From the NCBI GenBank assembly GCA_024280335.1, contig JAJRQI010000012.1:62001-126000 (forward strand): a stretch of 64,000 nucleotides of DNA. Direction: 5' to 3'. A model generated the notes under the pieces. That model was not told where the DNA came from and ran no database searches. It saw only the letters and a program-made list of their open reading frames with translations. Origin of the DNA: Deltaproteobacteria bacterium (GTDB taxonomy: Bacteria > Desulfobacterota > Desulfuromonadia > Desulfuromonadales > Geopsychrobacteraceae). Numbering within the stretch: the stretch's first letter is position 1; every line of letters starts with the position of its first letter. Both the position numbers and the translations under genes were made by a program. Positions 42,457-51,350 of this stretch are shown piece by piece.

Positions 42457-43135
42457 TCCGGACTGTAAAACCCAAAAAACTGCCGTTTTAGGCATTTATG
42501 CCAAACAACCGCTCCCCGGACTGGTGAAAACCCGCCTCTGCCCGCCGCTGACCAAAACGGAAGCTGCCGAGCTTTATCTCTGCTCGCTGCGGGAGACGGT
42601 GCAGCGGATGCAGCGCGGCAGTTTCGAGCTGGTGATCTGTTACGCCGGAGAACGGCAATGGTTCACCGAGACCTTTCCCGGGATCACCCTGTCAGCACAA
42701 CGCGGTGTCGATCTGGGCGCGCGGATGGCCGACTCACTCAACTCTTTTCTGCACCAGGGTTACCGCCAGGCGGTGCTGATCGGCAGTGACTCTCCCGACC
42801 TGCCGCTGGAACTGGTTGAACAGGCGTTTGTCAAATTGCAGCAGTTCGAGGTGGTCTTGGCCCCGGCCCGTGACGGCGGTTACGTCCTGATCGGTGAAGC
42901 AATCCATCGCCCGGAACTTTTCGCCACGATTCAGTGGAGCACTGCTGAGGTTTTGCCGGAAACCCTGAGGCGGATCGAAGCACAGGGCATCGCTGCCAAA
43001 CAACTGCCGGGCTGGGAAGATCTGGATGATCTGGAAGCCTTGCAGCGCTTTCTGCAGCGCTCTCCGGAAACCTCAACCGCCAGCTATCTCCGGCAACAGT
43101 TAGCGCACTGTTTTCACGCCGGGACAAGCAGCTGA
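42428..43135 (+). CDS. DUF2064 / TIGR04282-type glycosyltransferase-like protein
   Basis: The protein of about 235 residues has the nucleotide-sugar-transferase-like fold seen in DUF2064. Recognisable segments are LGIYAKQPLPGLVKTRLCPPLT, QRGVDLGARMADSL, AVLIGSDSPDLP and LAPARDGGYVLIG. Related proteins are annotated as involved in arsenosugar synthesis, but the true substrate here is unknown. The start is unclear: TTG 42404 and GTGs at 42428, 42440 and 42449 are in frame and none has a clear ribosome binding site. It is followed by a hairpin before tolQ. Confidence 0.75.
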   Translation: MDNPVEAVDNPDCKTQKTAVLGIYAKQPLPGLVKTRLCPPLTKTEAAELYLCSLRETVQRMQRGSFELVICYAGERQWFTETFPGITLSAQRGVDLGARMADSLNSFLHQGYRQAVLIGSDSPDLPLELVEQAFVKLQQFEVVLAPARDGGYVLIGEAIHRPELFATIQWSTAEVLPETLRRIEAQGIAAKQLPGWEDLDDLEALQRFLQRSPETSTASYLRQQLAHCFHAGTSS

Positions 43136-43156
43136 AGCCTCACTTGACTTGCCATT

Positions 43157-43183
43157 ACAGCTGCCCGATAATCGGGCAGCTGT
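43157..43183 (+). terminator. hairpin between DUF2064 gene and tolQ
   Basis: ACAGCTGCCCGAT (43157-43169) and ATCGGGCAGCTGT (43171-43183) are exact complements. The following CGATTTAAC is only weakly T-rich, so termination efficiency is uncertain. Confidence 0.6.
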
Positions 43184-43242
43184 CGATTTAACTTCATGGA
43201 GTGATGGCTGTATTTTTCACTCTGGGGAAAAGGAGAACGATC

Positions 43243-43920
43243 TTGTTCGATCTGGTACTTCAGGCTGGGCCGGTAGTCAAACTGGTCCTGCTGATTCTGG
43301 TCTACTTCTCGCTGGTTTCCTGGGCAATCATTTTCTACAAATTTTCCGTCGTCCAAAAGGCGATCAAGGAATCGGATCGGTTCCTTGATTTTTTCTGGAG
43401 TAAAAAGCGTTTTGACCTGATCGGTCAGGGGATCAAGGATTTCGGTAACTCGCCGCTGGCGACGCTGTTCCGCGAGGGTTACCACGAGATGTTGCAGGTA
43501 AAAAAGCAACCGGCCGATCAGAGTGACGGCGGAGATTTCTCCTCAAGGATGGATACCACCGAAATCGTCGGCCGGGCTCTGCGCCGCGCCACCACCCAGG
43601 AAACCCACCGGCTGGAGAAATATCTGACCTTCCTCGCCACCACCGGTTCCACCGCGCCCTTTATCGGCCTGTTCGGCACCGTCTGGGGGATCATGGATGC
43701 CTTTCACGGCATCGGCCAGACCGGCAGCGCCTCGTTGGCGGTTGTGGCTCCGGGAATCTCCGAAGCGCTGATCGCCACAGCCATCGGTCTTGCCGCAGCG
43801 ATCCCGGCAGTTATGGGCTACAACCATTTTCTCAACAAGGTCAACGTGCTGATCGGCGAGATGGATAATTTCAGTCAGGAGTTTCTCAATATCGTCGAGC
43901 GCATGGAGCGGGGGAACTAG
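43243..43920 (+). CDS. tolQ: TolQ proton-channel subunit
   Basis: TolQ (225 residues) is the MotA/ExbB-type subunit that uses proton flow to energise TolA. It has TM1 near 15-35 and the pair of helices around TTGSTAPFIGLFGTVWGIMDAF and GISEALIATAIGLAAAIPAVMGYN. The start is taken as TTG 43243 because AGGAG (43231-43235) lies seven bases upstream and the product then begins MFDLVLQAGPVVK as family members do; an in-frame upstream start would add 14 residues. The next gene begins right after the stop codon. Confidence 0.92.
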   Translation: MFDLVLQAGPVVKLVLLILVYFSLVSWAIIFYKFSVVQKAIKESDRFLDFFWSKKRFDLIGQGIKDFGNSPLATLFREGYHEMLQVKKQPADQSDGGDFSSRMDTTEIVGRALRRATTQETHRLEKYLTFLATTGSTAPFIGLFGTVWGIMDAFHGIGQTGSASLAVVAPGISEALIATAIGLAAAIPAVMGYNHFLNKVNVLIGEMDNFSQEFLNIVERMERGN

Positions 43921-44343
43921 ATGGAGATCGGCAGCCCTTCGCGCGGACGGCGCAGCAGCCTGTCGCAGATCAACGTGACCCCCTTTGTCGATGTCATGTT
44001 GGTGCTGTTGATCATCTTCATGGTCACTGCACCGATGCTTGATCAGGGGGTAGAGGTCGATCTGCCGGAGGTGGCCGAAGCTCCCGGCCTGCCCTCGCAG
44101 CAGACACCGCTGGTGATCACCCTGGAAAAGAACGGCAAGATCTCCATCGGCAAAGCCCAGGTCGACCGGGTGAGCAAACTCGGCCCGGTATTAAAACAGG
44201 CGCTGAAGGACAAACCTGATCGCGAGGTGTTTCTCGAGGCGGATCAAAATGTTCCCTACGGCCGGGTGGTGCAGGTGATGGCGGCGGTCAAGCGGGCCGG
44301 GGTGGAAAAGCTGGGAATGGTAACCCGCCTCCCCGAGGAGTAG
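43921..44343 (+). CDS. tolR: TolR
   Basis: The 140-residue ExbD/TolR protein has one N-terminal helix. The proton-relay aspartate lies in INVTPFVDVMLVLLIIFMVTAP (D23 region). A periplasmic domain follows (VEVDLPEV..., QTPLVITLEKNGKISIG). It starts directly after the tolQ TAG stop and lies in the tolQRAB-pal-cpoB operon. TolQR harvest the proton-motive force for outer-membrane constriction at division. Confidence 0.95.
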   Translation: MEIGSPSRGRRSSLSQINVTPFVDVMLVLLIIFMVTAPMLDQGVEVDLPEVAEAPGLPSQQTPLVITLEKNGKISIGKAQVDRVSKLGPVLKQALKDKPDREVFLEADQNVPYGRVVQVMAAVKRAGVEKLGMVTRLPEE

Positions 44344-44352
44344 CGCAGCCCC

Positions 44353-45228
44353 ATGGAATCCCCCCGAAAGCAGCGTTGGCGACAGCTGCAGTCCCTGTTT
44401 GAACCGGGCCTCCGAAGGATGTTAGTGATCTCCGCACTGCTGCACCTGCTGTTGCCGACCCTCTACAATGCCTCTTTTCTATTTAAAAGTGATCCGGTCA
44501 AGCCACCCGTCTACCGGGTGAATCTGGTCAACAAGCCGGTCAAAAATCCGCAGGCCGGACGACCCGAAGCAGTTCGGGTAACAAAGCCGCGGCCGAAACC
44601 AAAACCAAAAGTGAAGCCGAAACCACTGCCGCCCAAACCCAAACCGGTGAAACCGATACCGCCTAAGCCCAAGCCGAAAGCGGAGCCGGTCAAACCGAAA
44701 CCGGCCCCGAAGGTCAAATCGAAGCCAAAACCGGAACCGAAGCCTTCCGTCAGTAAAGCGCAGGAGGATATACGGATGGCCGCAATGGAAAAGTTTCGGG
44801 CAAAAATTGACAAAGAAAAGGCGAAAAAGGCCATTCAGGACAGATTTGCTGATCTGAAAGCTGCTGTTTCCGCAGAAAATCAACAGCTAGAATCTCCGAT
44901 TACTGATGCACCCCCTGGCTCTGTCACAGGAAAAGGAGACAAAGTCGGTATTGAGGCAATTGAAACTATTCGGACGACAATTAAATCTAACTGGAGGTAC
45001 TCTCAATACCTTTCTTCAAATCGTAATCCTGAGGCAGAATTCAGATTGAAATATAACTCAGGCGGAAAATTGGTCGACTATACAGCCATTAAATTATCTG
45101 GCATTTCTGCCTTTGATGAGTCTTTAAAGCGCGCCATTCTCAAATCCAAAGATTTAGGACAAACACTGCCAGAATCTGTCGATATAAATGTAATTTTCAA
45201 CCTCAAGGAGATGCTGGACCAGCGATGA
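44353..45228 (+). CDS. tolA: TolA/TonB-type energy transducer with compositionally distinct C-terminus
   Basis: The 291-residue protein has one N-terminal helix (about 23-42), a long Lys/Pro-rich spacer of KPKPKP repeats (about 77-130) and a C-terminal TonB-like domain (TIKSNWRYSQYL, AEFRLKYNSGGKLVDYTAIKLSG, FDESLKRAI). TolA spans the periplasm to Pal and TolB. The DNA of the last third is markedly AT-rich: by hand count 93 of 240 bases are G or C at 44941-45180, against 40 of 60 in the tolB bases 45301-45360. The start overlaps nothing; its end overlaps tolB by ATGA. Confidence 0.85.
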   Translation: MESPRKQRWRQLQSLFEPGLRRMLVISALLHLLLPTLYNASFLFKSDPVKPPVYRVNLVNKPVKNPQAGRPEAVRVTKPRPKPKPKVKPKPLPPKPKPVKPIPPKPKPKAEPVKPKPAPKVKSKPKPEPKPSVSKAQEDIRMAAMEKFRAKIDKEKAKKAIQDRFADLKAAVSAENQQLESPITDAPPGSVTGKGDKVGIEAIETIRTTIKSNWRYSQYLSSNRNPEAEFRLKYNSGGKLVDYTAIKLSGISAFDESLKRAILKSKDLGQTLPESVDINVIFNLKEMLDQR

Positions 45229-46523
45229 ACAAAATCAAGTTCAGTCTATTTTTTATTGTGCTCTGCCTGCTGTTCAGTACCCCGGCGCTGGCCGTCAAAA
45301 TCGAGATCAGCGCCCCAGGCGAGCAGACGATTCCGCTGGCGATCACCCGGTTGCTGCCGATTGAGGAACCTCTGCAAGGGCTGGCGGAGGAGTTTCAGCA
45401 GGTCCTGGAAGCCGATCTCGACCTGTCCGGACTGTTCGCTCAGGTCGATCCGGCAGCATTTCTCGATGATGCCGCTAAGCTGACCCTGCTCAGCACCATG
45501 GTCGATTTTGCCCAATGGCGGATGCTCGGCGCCGAAGCGGTCATCAAGGGCGGCTATCGCCTGCAGGGAGAAAAGCTGACGATCGAACTGCGGCTCTACG
45601 ATGTGATCTCCCGGCGACTGTTGACCGGTCGTCGCTACATCGGCAAAATGAACGATGTTCGCAAAATCGCTCACGCCTTTGCCGATCAGGTGCTGCTCGG
45701 CCTGACCGATGAACTCGGCCCCTTCTCCAGCCGCATCGCCTATATTTCCAAGCGTACCGGTCACAAGGAACTCTACTTGATGGATGTCGACGGCTACAAG
45801 CCGCAGCGGCTGACCGATCATCGCACGATTGTCCTCAATCCCGATTTTTCCCCGACCCGGAAAGAGATTACCTTCACCTCCTACAAGGCAGGGAATCCCG
45901 ATCTCTACCGCAAAGAGATCTACACCGGTCGGGAATCACGCCTGTCGCTTAAGCAGGGTCTGAATATCGGCGGACGCTACAGCCCCGACGGCAGAGAAGT
46001 GGCGCTGACACTGTCCAAAGATAAAAACTCGGAACTCTATCTGATCGGTACCGACGGCACCATCCACAAACGCTTGACCAATCACTACGGCATCGACGTA
46101 GATCCCTCCTGGAGTCCTGAAGGAACCCGGATCGCCTTTGTCTCCGACCGACGCGGCAACCCGAATGTTTTCATTGTTGATGTCCACAGCCTCGAGGTGG
46201 AACGACTGACCTTTGCCGGCAAGTACAACGCAACCCCGGCCTGGAGTCCAAAAGGGAAACGGATCGCCTTTGCCCGGCTGGCGGATCGTAAATTTGATAT
46301 TTTCAGCATCAATGCTGATGGCAGCGACGAGCGCCAGTTGACCTTCGGAGCGGGCAGCAAGGAGCACCCGCGCTGGAGTCCGGATGGCCGCTTTCTGGTC
46401 TATTCCCTTGATCGTGACGGCGAAAAATCGATCTGGGTGATGCGTGCCGATGGCACCGGGGCCCGGCGCATTTCAGCTGCCGGTGCTGCGGATAGCCATC
46501 CGGCATGGTCGGGCCGCTGGTAA
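45225..46523 (+). CDS. tolB: TolB periplasmic protein
   Basis: TolB (432 residues) has a signal peptide ending PALAVK, an N-terminal TolB domain (LDLSGLFAQVDPAAF) and a C-terminal WD40-like beta-propeller with repeated blades (YISKRTGHKELYLMDVDG, FVSDRRGNPNVFIVDV, WSPKGKRIAF, WSPDGRFLVYS). It works in the Tol-Pal system with Pal. It overlaps tolA by four bases. Confidence 0.95.
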   Translation: MNKIKFSLFFIVLCLLFSTPALAVKIEISAPGEQTIPLAITRLLPIEEPLQGLAEEFQQVLEADLDLSGLFAQVDPAAFLDDAAKLTLLSTMVDFAQWRMLGAEAVIKGGYRLQGEKLTIELRLYDVISRRLLTGRRYIGKMNDVRKIAHAFADQVLLGLTDELGPFSSRIAYISKRTGHKELYLMDVDGYKPQRLTDHRTIVLNPDFSPTRKEITFTSYKAGNPDLYRKEIYTGRESRLSLKQGLNIGGRYSPDGREVALTLSKDKNSELYLIGTDGTIHKRLTNHYGIDVDPSWSPEGTRIAFVSDRRGNPNVFIVDVHSLEVERLTFAGKYNATPAWSPKGKRIAFARLADRKFDIFSINADGSDERQLTFGAGSKEHPRWSPDGRFLVYSLDRDGEKSIWVMRADGTGARRISAAGAADSHPAWSGRW

Positions 46524-46653
46524 ATTACTGAATTCAGGTCGAAAGGGGTGTTGTTTTTGTCCGAAGCTTCTGTATAATGGGCGCAGTTTTAATGATCAGA
46601 ATTATCCTTTGTCAATTATCTTTTTATTCGCATATGCGAAAGGAGTGGCTGTT

Positions 46654-47217
46654 ATGCAAAAATTCAACATTACCCGCCTGCTGGTGATGCTTTTCGTACT
46701 GACCCTGTTCGCTGCCGGTTGTGCCAAGAAACCGGTTGCTGATGATGCTGCCGTTACCGAACAGCCGACCGAGGTTGCCGTTATCGAACAACAGCCTGCT
46801 GCGGTGGTCGAGCAACAAGTTGACGAAGCTGCTGCGGCCAGACGTGCTGCTAAAGCGGCCGCCAGCGCCGCTAAGCGCGCCGCCAACAACCTGGTGCGGG
46901 TCTATTTCGATTTTGACCAGTACACCCTGACTGCCAGTGCCAAGGACCAGTTGATGAGCAACGCCATGCTGCTGAAATCAGCTCCGGCGGTCAAGATCCA
47001 GATCGAAGGCCACTGTGATGAGCGCGGCTCCGACGAGTACAACTTGGCTCTCGGCGAAAAACGTGCACTGGCAACCAAGAATTACCTGGTGTCACTCGGC
47101 ATTTCCGCAAACCGGATGAGCGTCATCTCCTACGGTGAAGAAGTGCCCCTCGACTCGGCCAACACGGAAGCTGCTTGGGCGAAAAACCGTCGTGCGGAAT
47201 TTAAGGCTCAACGTTAG
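46654..47217 (+). CDS. pal: Pal, peptidoglycan-associated lipoprotein
   Basis: The 187-residue lipoprotein has a lipobox LFAAGC, an Ala/Gln/Val-rich linker with AARRAAKAAASAAKRAA, and an OmpA-like domain (VYFDFDQYTLT, IQIEGHCDERGSDEYNLALGEKRA, ISYGEEVP). It anchors the outer membrane to peptidoglycan. ATG 46654 follows AAAGGAGTGGCTGTT. Much longer in-frame extensions upstream run back into tolB and are not real. A strong terminator follows. Confidence 0.95.
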   Translation: MQKFNITRLLVMLFVLTLFAAGCAKKPVADDAAVTEQPTEVAVIEQQPAAVVEQQVDEAAAARRAAKAAASAAKRAANNLVRVYFDFDQYTLTASAKDQLMSNAMLLKSAPAVKIQIEGHCDERGSDEYNLALGEKRALATKNYLVSLGISANRMSVISYGEEVPLDSANTEAAWAKNRRAEFKAQR

Positions 47218-47237
47218 TCAGCAAGCCTAATTACTCT

Positions 47238-47268
47238 GGGCCGCACAGATACTGTGCGGCCCTTTTTT
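47238..47268 (+). terminator. intrinsic terminator after pal
   Basis: GGGCCGCACAG and CTGTGCGGCCC (47238-47262) form a perfect hairpin followed by TTTTTTGTTT. cpoB starts only 18 bases later, so it depends on read-through or its own promoter. Confidence 0.92.
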
Positions 47269-47285
47269 GTTTCAGGAGGAGTCTG

Positions 47286-48098
47286 ATGCGTTTACTACTA
47301 CCGCTTTTCACGCTACTGCTGCTTACCGGATGCATGCCGCCAAGTCAGAATCAGCTGCGGATGGAGATGGACCTCGAAGAGATGAAGCGCCGCTTGGGCC
47401 AATTAGAGATTCAACAGGCGGAGACAAAATCAAGCGGCTCCGCAAGCGGCGACAGCCAACTGCGACAGGTTGCGGAACTGATGGCCGGGTTGGACAACCT
47501 GCGGGTCGAGTTCCAGTCGATCAACGGCCGGCTGGATGACATCGGACGAGAAAATCAACAGTTGGTCGACGAAGTACAGTTGATCAAAGAGGATATCGGC
47601 TTGCAGCTCGGTTCCTTGAGCGGGCGGATCGATCAACTTGACCAGCGCACTGACACCCTGGCCGAAAAGGCCGCAGCCAGAGCCGTCCCGGCGTCACCAG
47701 CCCCGCCGGAAGCGGATAAGCCGGCCCTGACACCCGAGCAAACCTATCAGCAGGCCCTCGACTTGATCCGTAAAGAAAGCCGCTTCGTCGAAGGTCGTGA
47801 GCAGTTGGAACAGTTTGTCAAAACCTATCCACACCACGATCTGGTGGTCAACGCCCTCTACTGGAGCGGTGAAGCACTTTACGGTGAAAAAAAGTATGAG
47901 CTGGCTATTTTGCAGCTGCAGGATGTCATCAGCAAGTACGCTGACCACCCCAAGGCGGCTGCCGCCATGTTCAAACAGGCGCTGGCCTTCAACGCCCTGG
48001 GCGATCCGCAGAATGCCAGAACCACCATGCAAAAGCTGATTGAAGAATATCCGGGTGCTGATCAGGTTGAAAACGCGAAAAAGTTTCTGCAACAGTAG
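47286..48098 (+). CDS. cpoB: CpoB/YbgF-type Tol-Pal coordinator
   Basis: The 270-residue protein has a lipoprotein signal (LLLLTGC), where E. coli CpoB has a normal signal peptide. A coiled coil follows (residues about 25-125, with LEEMKRRLGQLEIQQ and repeated heptads), then a linker and three TPR repeats (TPEQTYQQALDLIRKES, VVNALYWSGEALYGEKKYELAI, AAAMFKQALAFNALGDPQNA). It coordinates peptidoglycan synthesis with outer-membrane constriction. CAGGAGGAGTCTG precedes the start. Confidence 0.9.
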   Translation: MRLLLPLFTLLLLTGCMPPSQNQLRMEMDLEEMKRRLGQLEIQQAETKSSGSASGDSQLRQVAELMAGLDNLRVEFQSINGRLDDIGRENQQLVDEVQLIKEDIGLQLGSLSGRIDQLDQRTDTLAEKAAARAVPASPAPPEADKPALTPEQTYQQALDLIRKESRFVEGREQLEQFVKTYPHHDLVVNALYWSGEALYGEKKYELAILQLQDVISKYADHPKAAAAMFKQALAFNALGDPQNARTTMQKLIEEYPGADQVENAKKFLQQ

Positions 48099-48119
48099 GT
48101 CACCTGAAATCGCTTGAAG

Positions 48120-48151
48120 AAAAAGGCGTTCCGTGTGGGGCGCCTTTTTTT
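48120..48151 (+). terminator. intrinsic terminator after cpoB
   Basis: AAAAGGCG-TTCC and GGGG-CGCCTTTT (within 48120-48150) pair with two G-U pairs and end in a seven-base T-tract. Confidence 0.85.
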
Positions 48152-48320
48152 GTCGATAAGCGGCCATCCATATTTTCCGGATGGTCACTAGATAGATGGA
48201 CTTGCGTAGAGGCGATCCGCTGGATCGCCCTTATCATTTGGCTCTGTTAGCGAGTTTAGTTGATTTCTACAAAATGATGTTAATGACTGTGATTTTCTCA
48301 AAACTTACTATTTTTGAAAC

Positions 48321-48349
48321 AAAAAAGCGGAGCCATTGTTGGCCCCGCT
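48321..48349 (-). terminator. terminator of the PEP-CTERM gene
   Basis: On the reverse strand AGCGGGGCC-AACAAT-GGCTCCGCT forms a hairpin with one mismatch, followed by TTTTTGTTTC. Confidence 0.8.
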
Positions 48350-48374
48350 TCGATGTATCGGAATTCTTTGAGTG

Positions 48375-48920
48375 CTATGCTTTCTTACGCTTCCGACCGT
48401 ACCAGCCAAGGCCTAAAAGGCCACTGCCGAGAAGAAGAATGGTGGAGGGTTCGGGGACGGGTGCTGGTGCTGTATCAACCCTAAAGGTGGAGGAAAAGAG
48501 ATCACCAGGGTTTGTATTAGTCATCGGAACGTCAATCTGAATAGAGTCTGCGTTAAAAAATGTGGCGAATGACCCCTGGTCAGGAAAATCATTGACAAGT
48601 TCAGTCAGACCAGTAATTTCATCAGGCAAGTTAAAGTCAAAGAAAAAGAAACTGAGTGCTCCAACTGTAATATTTGGCCATTGTGATGTGTTCTCGTAAC
48701 TCAAGGTAACTGTATCGGTATCTGCCGAAAAATCAGCTAGCATGGTCAGATTGGTAAAGACTGCAGAAAATTCAACTTCCGCACTGACAGTGGCCACCGT
48801 ACTAGACCAGTTGTAGCTAGTGTTGGAAATTGTTCCCTGGATGGTGTCGCCGATAACAATGGCATTTGCGCTGGTGTTTGCCAGCATAAGAATGATTACA
48901 AGAAATAAGAGTTTTTTCAT
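48375..48920 (-). CDS. PEP-CTERM sorting-signal protein
   Basis: The 181-residue exported protein has a signal peptide (MKKLLFLVIILMLANTSANA) and a C-terminal PEP-CTERM signal: VPEPSTILLLGSGLLGLGWYGRKRKKA, that is VPEP, a helix and a basic tail. Such proteins are processed by exosortase, usually in bacteria making an exopolysaccharide. No exosortase gene is in the window. The mature part is Thr/Ser/Asn-rich and has no recognised domain. GAGGAGGGTGAA precedes the ATG. The gene lies inside inverted repeats. Confidence 0.9.
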   Translation of the reverse strand: MKKLLFLVIILMLANTSANAIVIGDTIQGTISNTSYNWSSTVATVSAEVEFSAVFTNLTMLADFSADTDTVTLSYENTSQWPNITVGALSFFFFDFNLPDEITGLTELVNDFPDQGSFATFFNADSIQIDVPMTNTNPGDLFSSTFRVDTAPAPVPEPSTILLLGSGLLGLGWYGRKRKKA

Positions 48921-49352
48921 TTCACCCTCCTCTAAAATTCAATATGTTTTGTGTCGGTTGGGCAGACTCTCATTATATGCAATCCCCGTGCCCCTTCTTA
49001 GCTGGCTGAAATTATTAAGATTTATATCTTTGTTTGCTGAAGCGTCCTCTTTTGTAAAAAAATCCGACTATTTTCCAGGAAGTTTAAATGGTTTCCTTTT
49101 AATGTTCAATCAACACATTTGCACGGGCCCCAGCACACTTCGACTGGCCTTTTTCTCGAAACTCAGAACATGTGAAGGGCTGATCGTCTCAAAACTATGG
49201 AATTCACCCAAGTGCCGTGAACCCTAAGTTCTCCTGTCTCAAAAAATCGTGTCAAAAGTCATTCTCACATATCCTAAGGACTTTTGAGAGGACATGCTCC
49301 CGTGCTGGGGAGAATTGTCAAATCAACTTAATTCGCTAACAGAGCCTTAGCT
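48921..49352. other. 432-bp non-coding right part of the inverted-repeat segment
   Basis: AT-rich sequence between the PEP-CTERM start and the right inverted repeat. A forward frame from 48820 to 49227 overlaps the PEP-CTERM gene antisense and is not convincing. On the reverse strand a short frame begins MSSQKSLGYVRMTFDTIF near 49294 and stops after 18 codons; it may be the remnant of a lost gene. Confidence 0.45.
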
Positions 49353-51089
49353 TCAACTATCCAGATCCAGGCGGCGAAAGGCGGCAAGCACATCGTTTTG
49401 GCTGAGGATGCCGAGCAGTTTTTGCGGCTGTTGCGGATCGATGACCGGAAAATAACTGATATTGCGTTTTTTCTGCAAAGTCTTCAACGCCTCGCGGAGC
49501 GGGGTGTCCGGTGGTATCGAATGATGGACCGAAGAGACCAGATCTCGCGCCACTAACAGGTCGGAGAGTGAGCTATCGAATAACAGGTTGCGGATTTCCG
49601 TATAATTGATGATGCCGACAAAGTTATGCGCGTCATCAACCACCGGAAAACGATCGTAGCGGCTATGAGCGATCACCCGCAACAGTTCCTGAAAATGCAC
49701 CCCATGATGGATGGTTTCGACGTTGTGACGCATGACATGCCGCACCAGAATGTCCCCGGGATCCTCCATATTGTGTCCGGCCGGCAGACCCAGGTTGGTC
49801 CTGAAGTGATTGGCAACACTATGCAGCCCCTCCATCGCGCCCTGCGGGGCACGTTTGCGCAGTACCGTGAGGATCGGGACTTCGCCCGCCTGTACCAATC
49901 CATGGCGCACCGCCAATGGCCCGATCAGCTCAAAGATCACCACCGAGCCAAGCACCACCGTCTGAATCATAGCGCCGCCTTCCGGCCAGAGATTGGCCAG
50001 GGTTGCCGCCAGACCGATCGCCATTCCGGCCTGAGCCAGCAGGGTCATACCGATCCAGCTGCGCTCTCTGCCGCCAAACTGCCCTAGTCGCGCGCCCAGC
50101 CAGCCGCCAAACAGCTTCCCGACCGTCCGGGCCAGAACATAGGCAATTCCGAGCAGGCCGATATGGCTGAGGGTTTCGATATGCAAATTCGCTCCGGCCA
50201 AGACAAAGAAGATCACATAGAGCGGGTAATCAATTTCGTTGAGCGATTTGACCAAGCGGTGCCAGCGCGGCGAACTGTTGGCCAGGACAATCCCCAACGC
50301 CATACAGCTTAACAAGGGTTCCAGCCCCAACGCCCGGCTGACGGCAACCACCAGCGTTACACCGCCAAGCAGCAGAATCTTGTGCTCGCTGGCCAGATCC
50401 AGCCGCTGTGCCCAGACCGACATGCCGAAGCCGAACAGGCCGCCGAGCAGCAACGGCAAAACAATCTGATAGGCGACATCGCTGAGGTTCCCGTCGGGGA
50501 CAACCAGCAACTGAGCGGCAATGGTAAAGGCAAACACCGAGATCAGGTTGTTCAGGCCAACCAGTGTCAACAGGCAGCTGGTCACCGGTCCCTCGGCTTC
50601 GTACTCGCGGATCACCATCAAGGTTGCCGCCGGGGCCGTAGCAATGCCGATAATGCCGCTAAAGGTACCGAACAAGACCGAGGTCTGCAACAGACTCAGT
50701 GAACCGACCAGGGTGTGCAGCACGAGAAAATTTACCGAAAAGACCGCCTAGCCGACCAGCAGCCCGGTGGTCAGCGCTTCGCAGATGGAAAAAATAAAGA
50801 TCCGCTGTTTCCAGCGACGCAGATTTTTGGTACAGAGTCGGCCACCGATATTCATCAGGATCAACGCCAGAGCGACATCGGTAATCAGTCGTAACTCATT
50901 TAATGCATAGCGTGAAACCAGCTGCGGCAATGCAAAAATATCGGCAAATGACGGACCGATCAGCAGACCGGCCAGCAGATATCCCGTGACTCTGGGAATC
51001 CGGCAAAACACCGCCAATCGACCGCCTAGCAGAGCACCGATGAAAATAATCGCGAGAGCGACAATGATTTGAAAATAGTTATCTGGCAT
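49353..51089 (-). pseudogene. CPA2 cation/proton antiporter with CBS domains, interrupted by TAG
   Basis: Read through, the gene encodes 578 residues: a Kef/CPA2 antiporter (FIGALLGGRLAVFCRIPRVTGYLLAGLLIGPS, then about a dozen helices) and a C-terminal pair of CBS domains (VRHVMRHNVETIHHGVHFQELLRVI, LVARDLVSSVHHSIPPDTPLREAL). Codon 114 is TAG (50748-50750), in frame, in the middle of a helix (TTGLLVG-stop-AVFSVNFL). A second start near 50723 could make only the C-terminal part. The likely start is ATG 51089 (MPDNYFQII). No frameshift is present. Either a pseudogene or a base-call error. Confidence 0.8.
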
Positions 51090-51350
51090 TTTGCTAGAGA
51101 CTCTTGCCGCTGAAGAAAAATGAGCTGCCACGACCTGAAAACCGGTCGTGCCGATAACCGGTGGATCCCATCAGGAGCAGAAACGGACCGCCCGCTTAAG
51201 AAGACCCATTATCCAGTGCAACGTCGGTCTTTTCAACCGTAAACCGATTTAACGGCGACAGAGCGGATGGTGTTTGTGAATTACAGCAGAATTTGCAGAA
51301 GCTGAGGAGCAAAGGAAAGAGTTAGTGGAGCAAGAACATCACCTTCCGAA

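Larger units (their letters stand above)
48240..49346. mobile_element. 1.1-kb segment with 27-bp terminal inverted repeats carrying a PEP-CTERM gene
   Basis: The left end (48240-48266, starting GGCTCTGTTAGCGA) and the right end (49320-49346, ending TCGCTAACAGAGCC) are inverted copies matching at 25 of 27 positions. The interior is AT-rich compared with flanking genes. It contains one complete gene with its own ribosome binding site and terminator, and no transposase frame. No clear target duplication is visible. The right end stops six bases from an antiporter stop codon. It looks like a non-autonomous, transposon-like cassette or an IS remnant; alternatively it is a segment between two inverted copies of a repeat. 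Confidence 0.6.

Noticed and set aside
46444-46653. N-terminal extension of Pal into tolB
   Set aside because: The lipoprotein signal starts at 46654 behind AAAGGAG; the extension is a shadow of tolB.
48820-49227. A 135-codon plus-strand frame in the inverted-repeat cassette
   Set aside because: It overlaps the PEP-CTERM gene antisense, lacks a ribosome binding site and has no recognisable domain; not a transposase.
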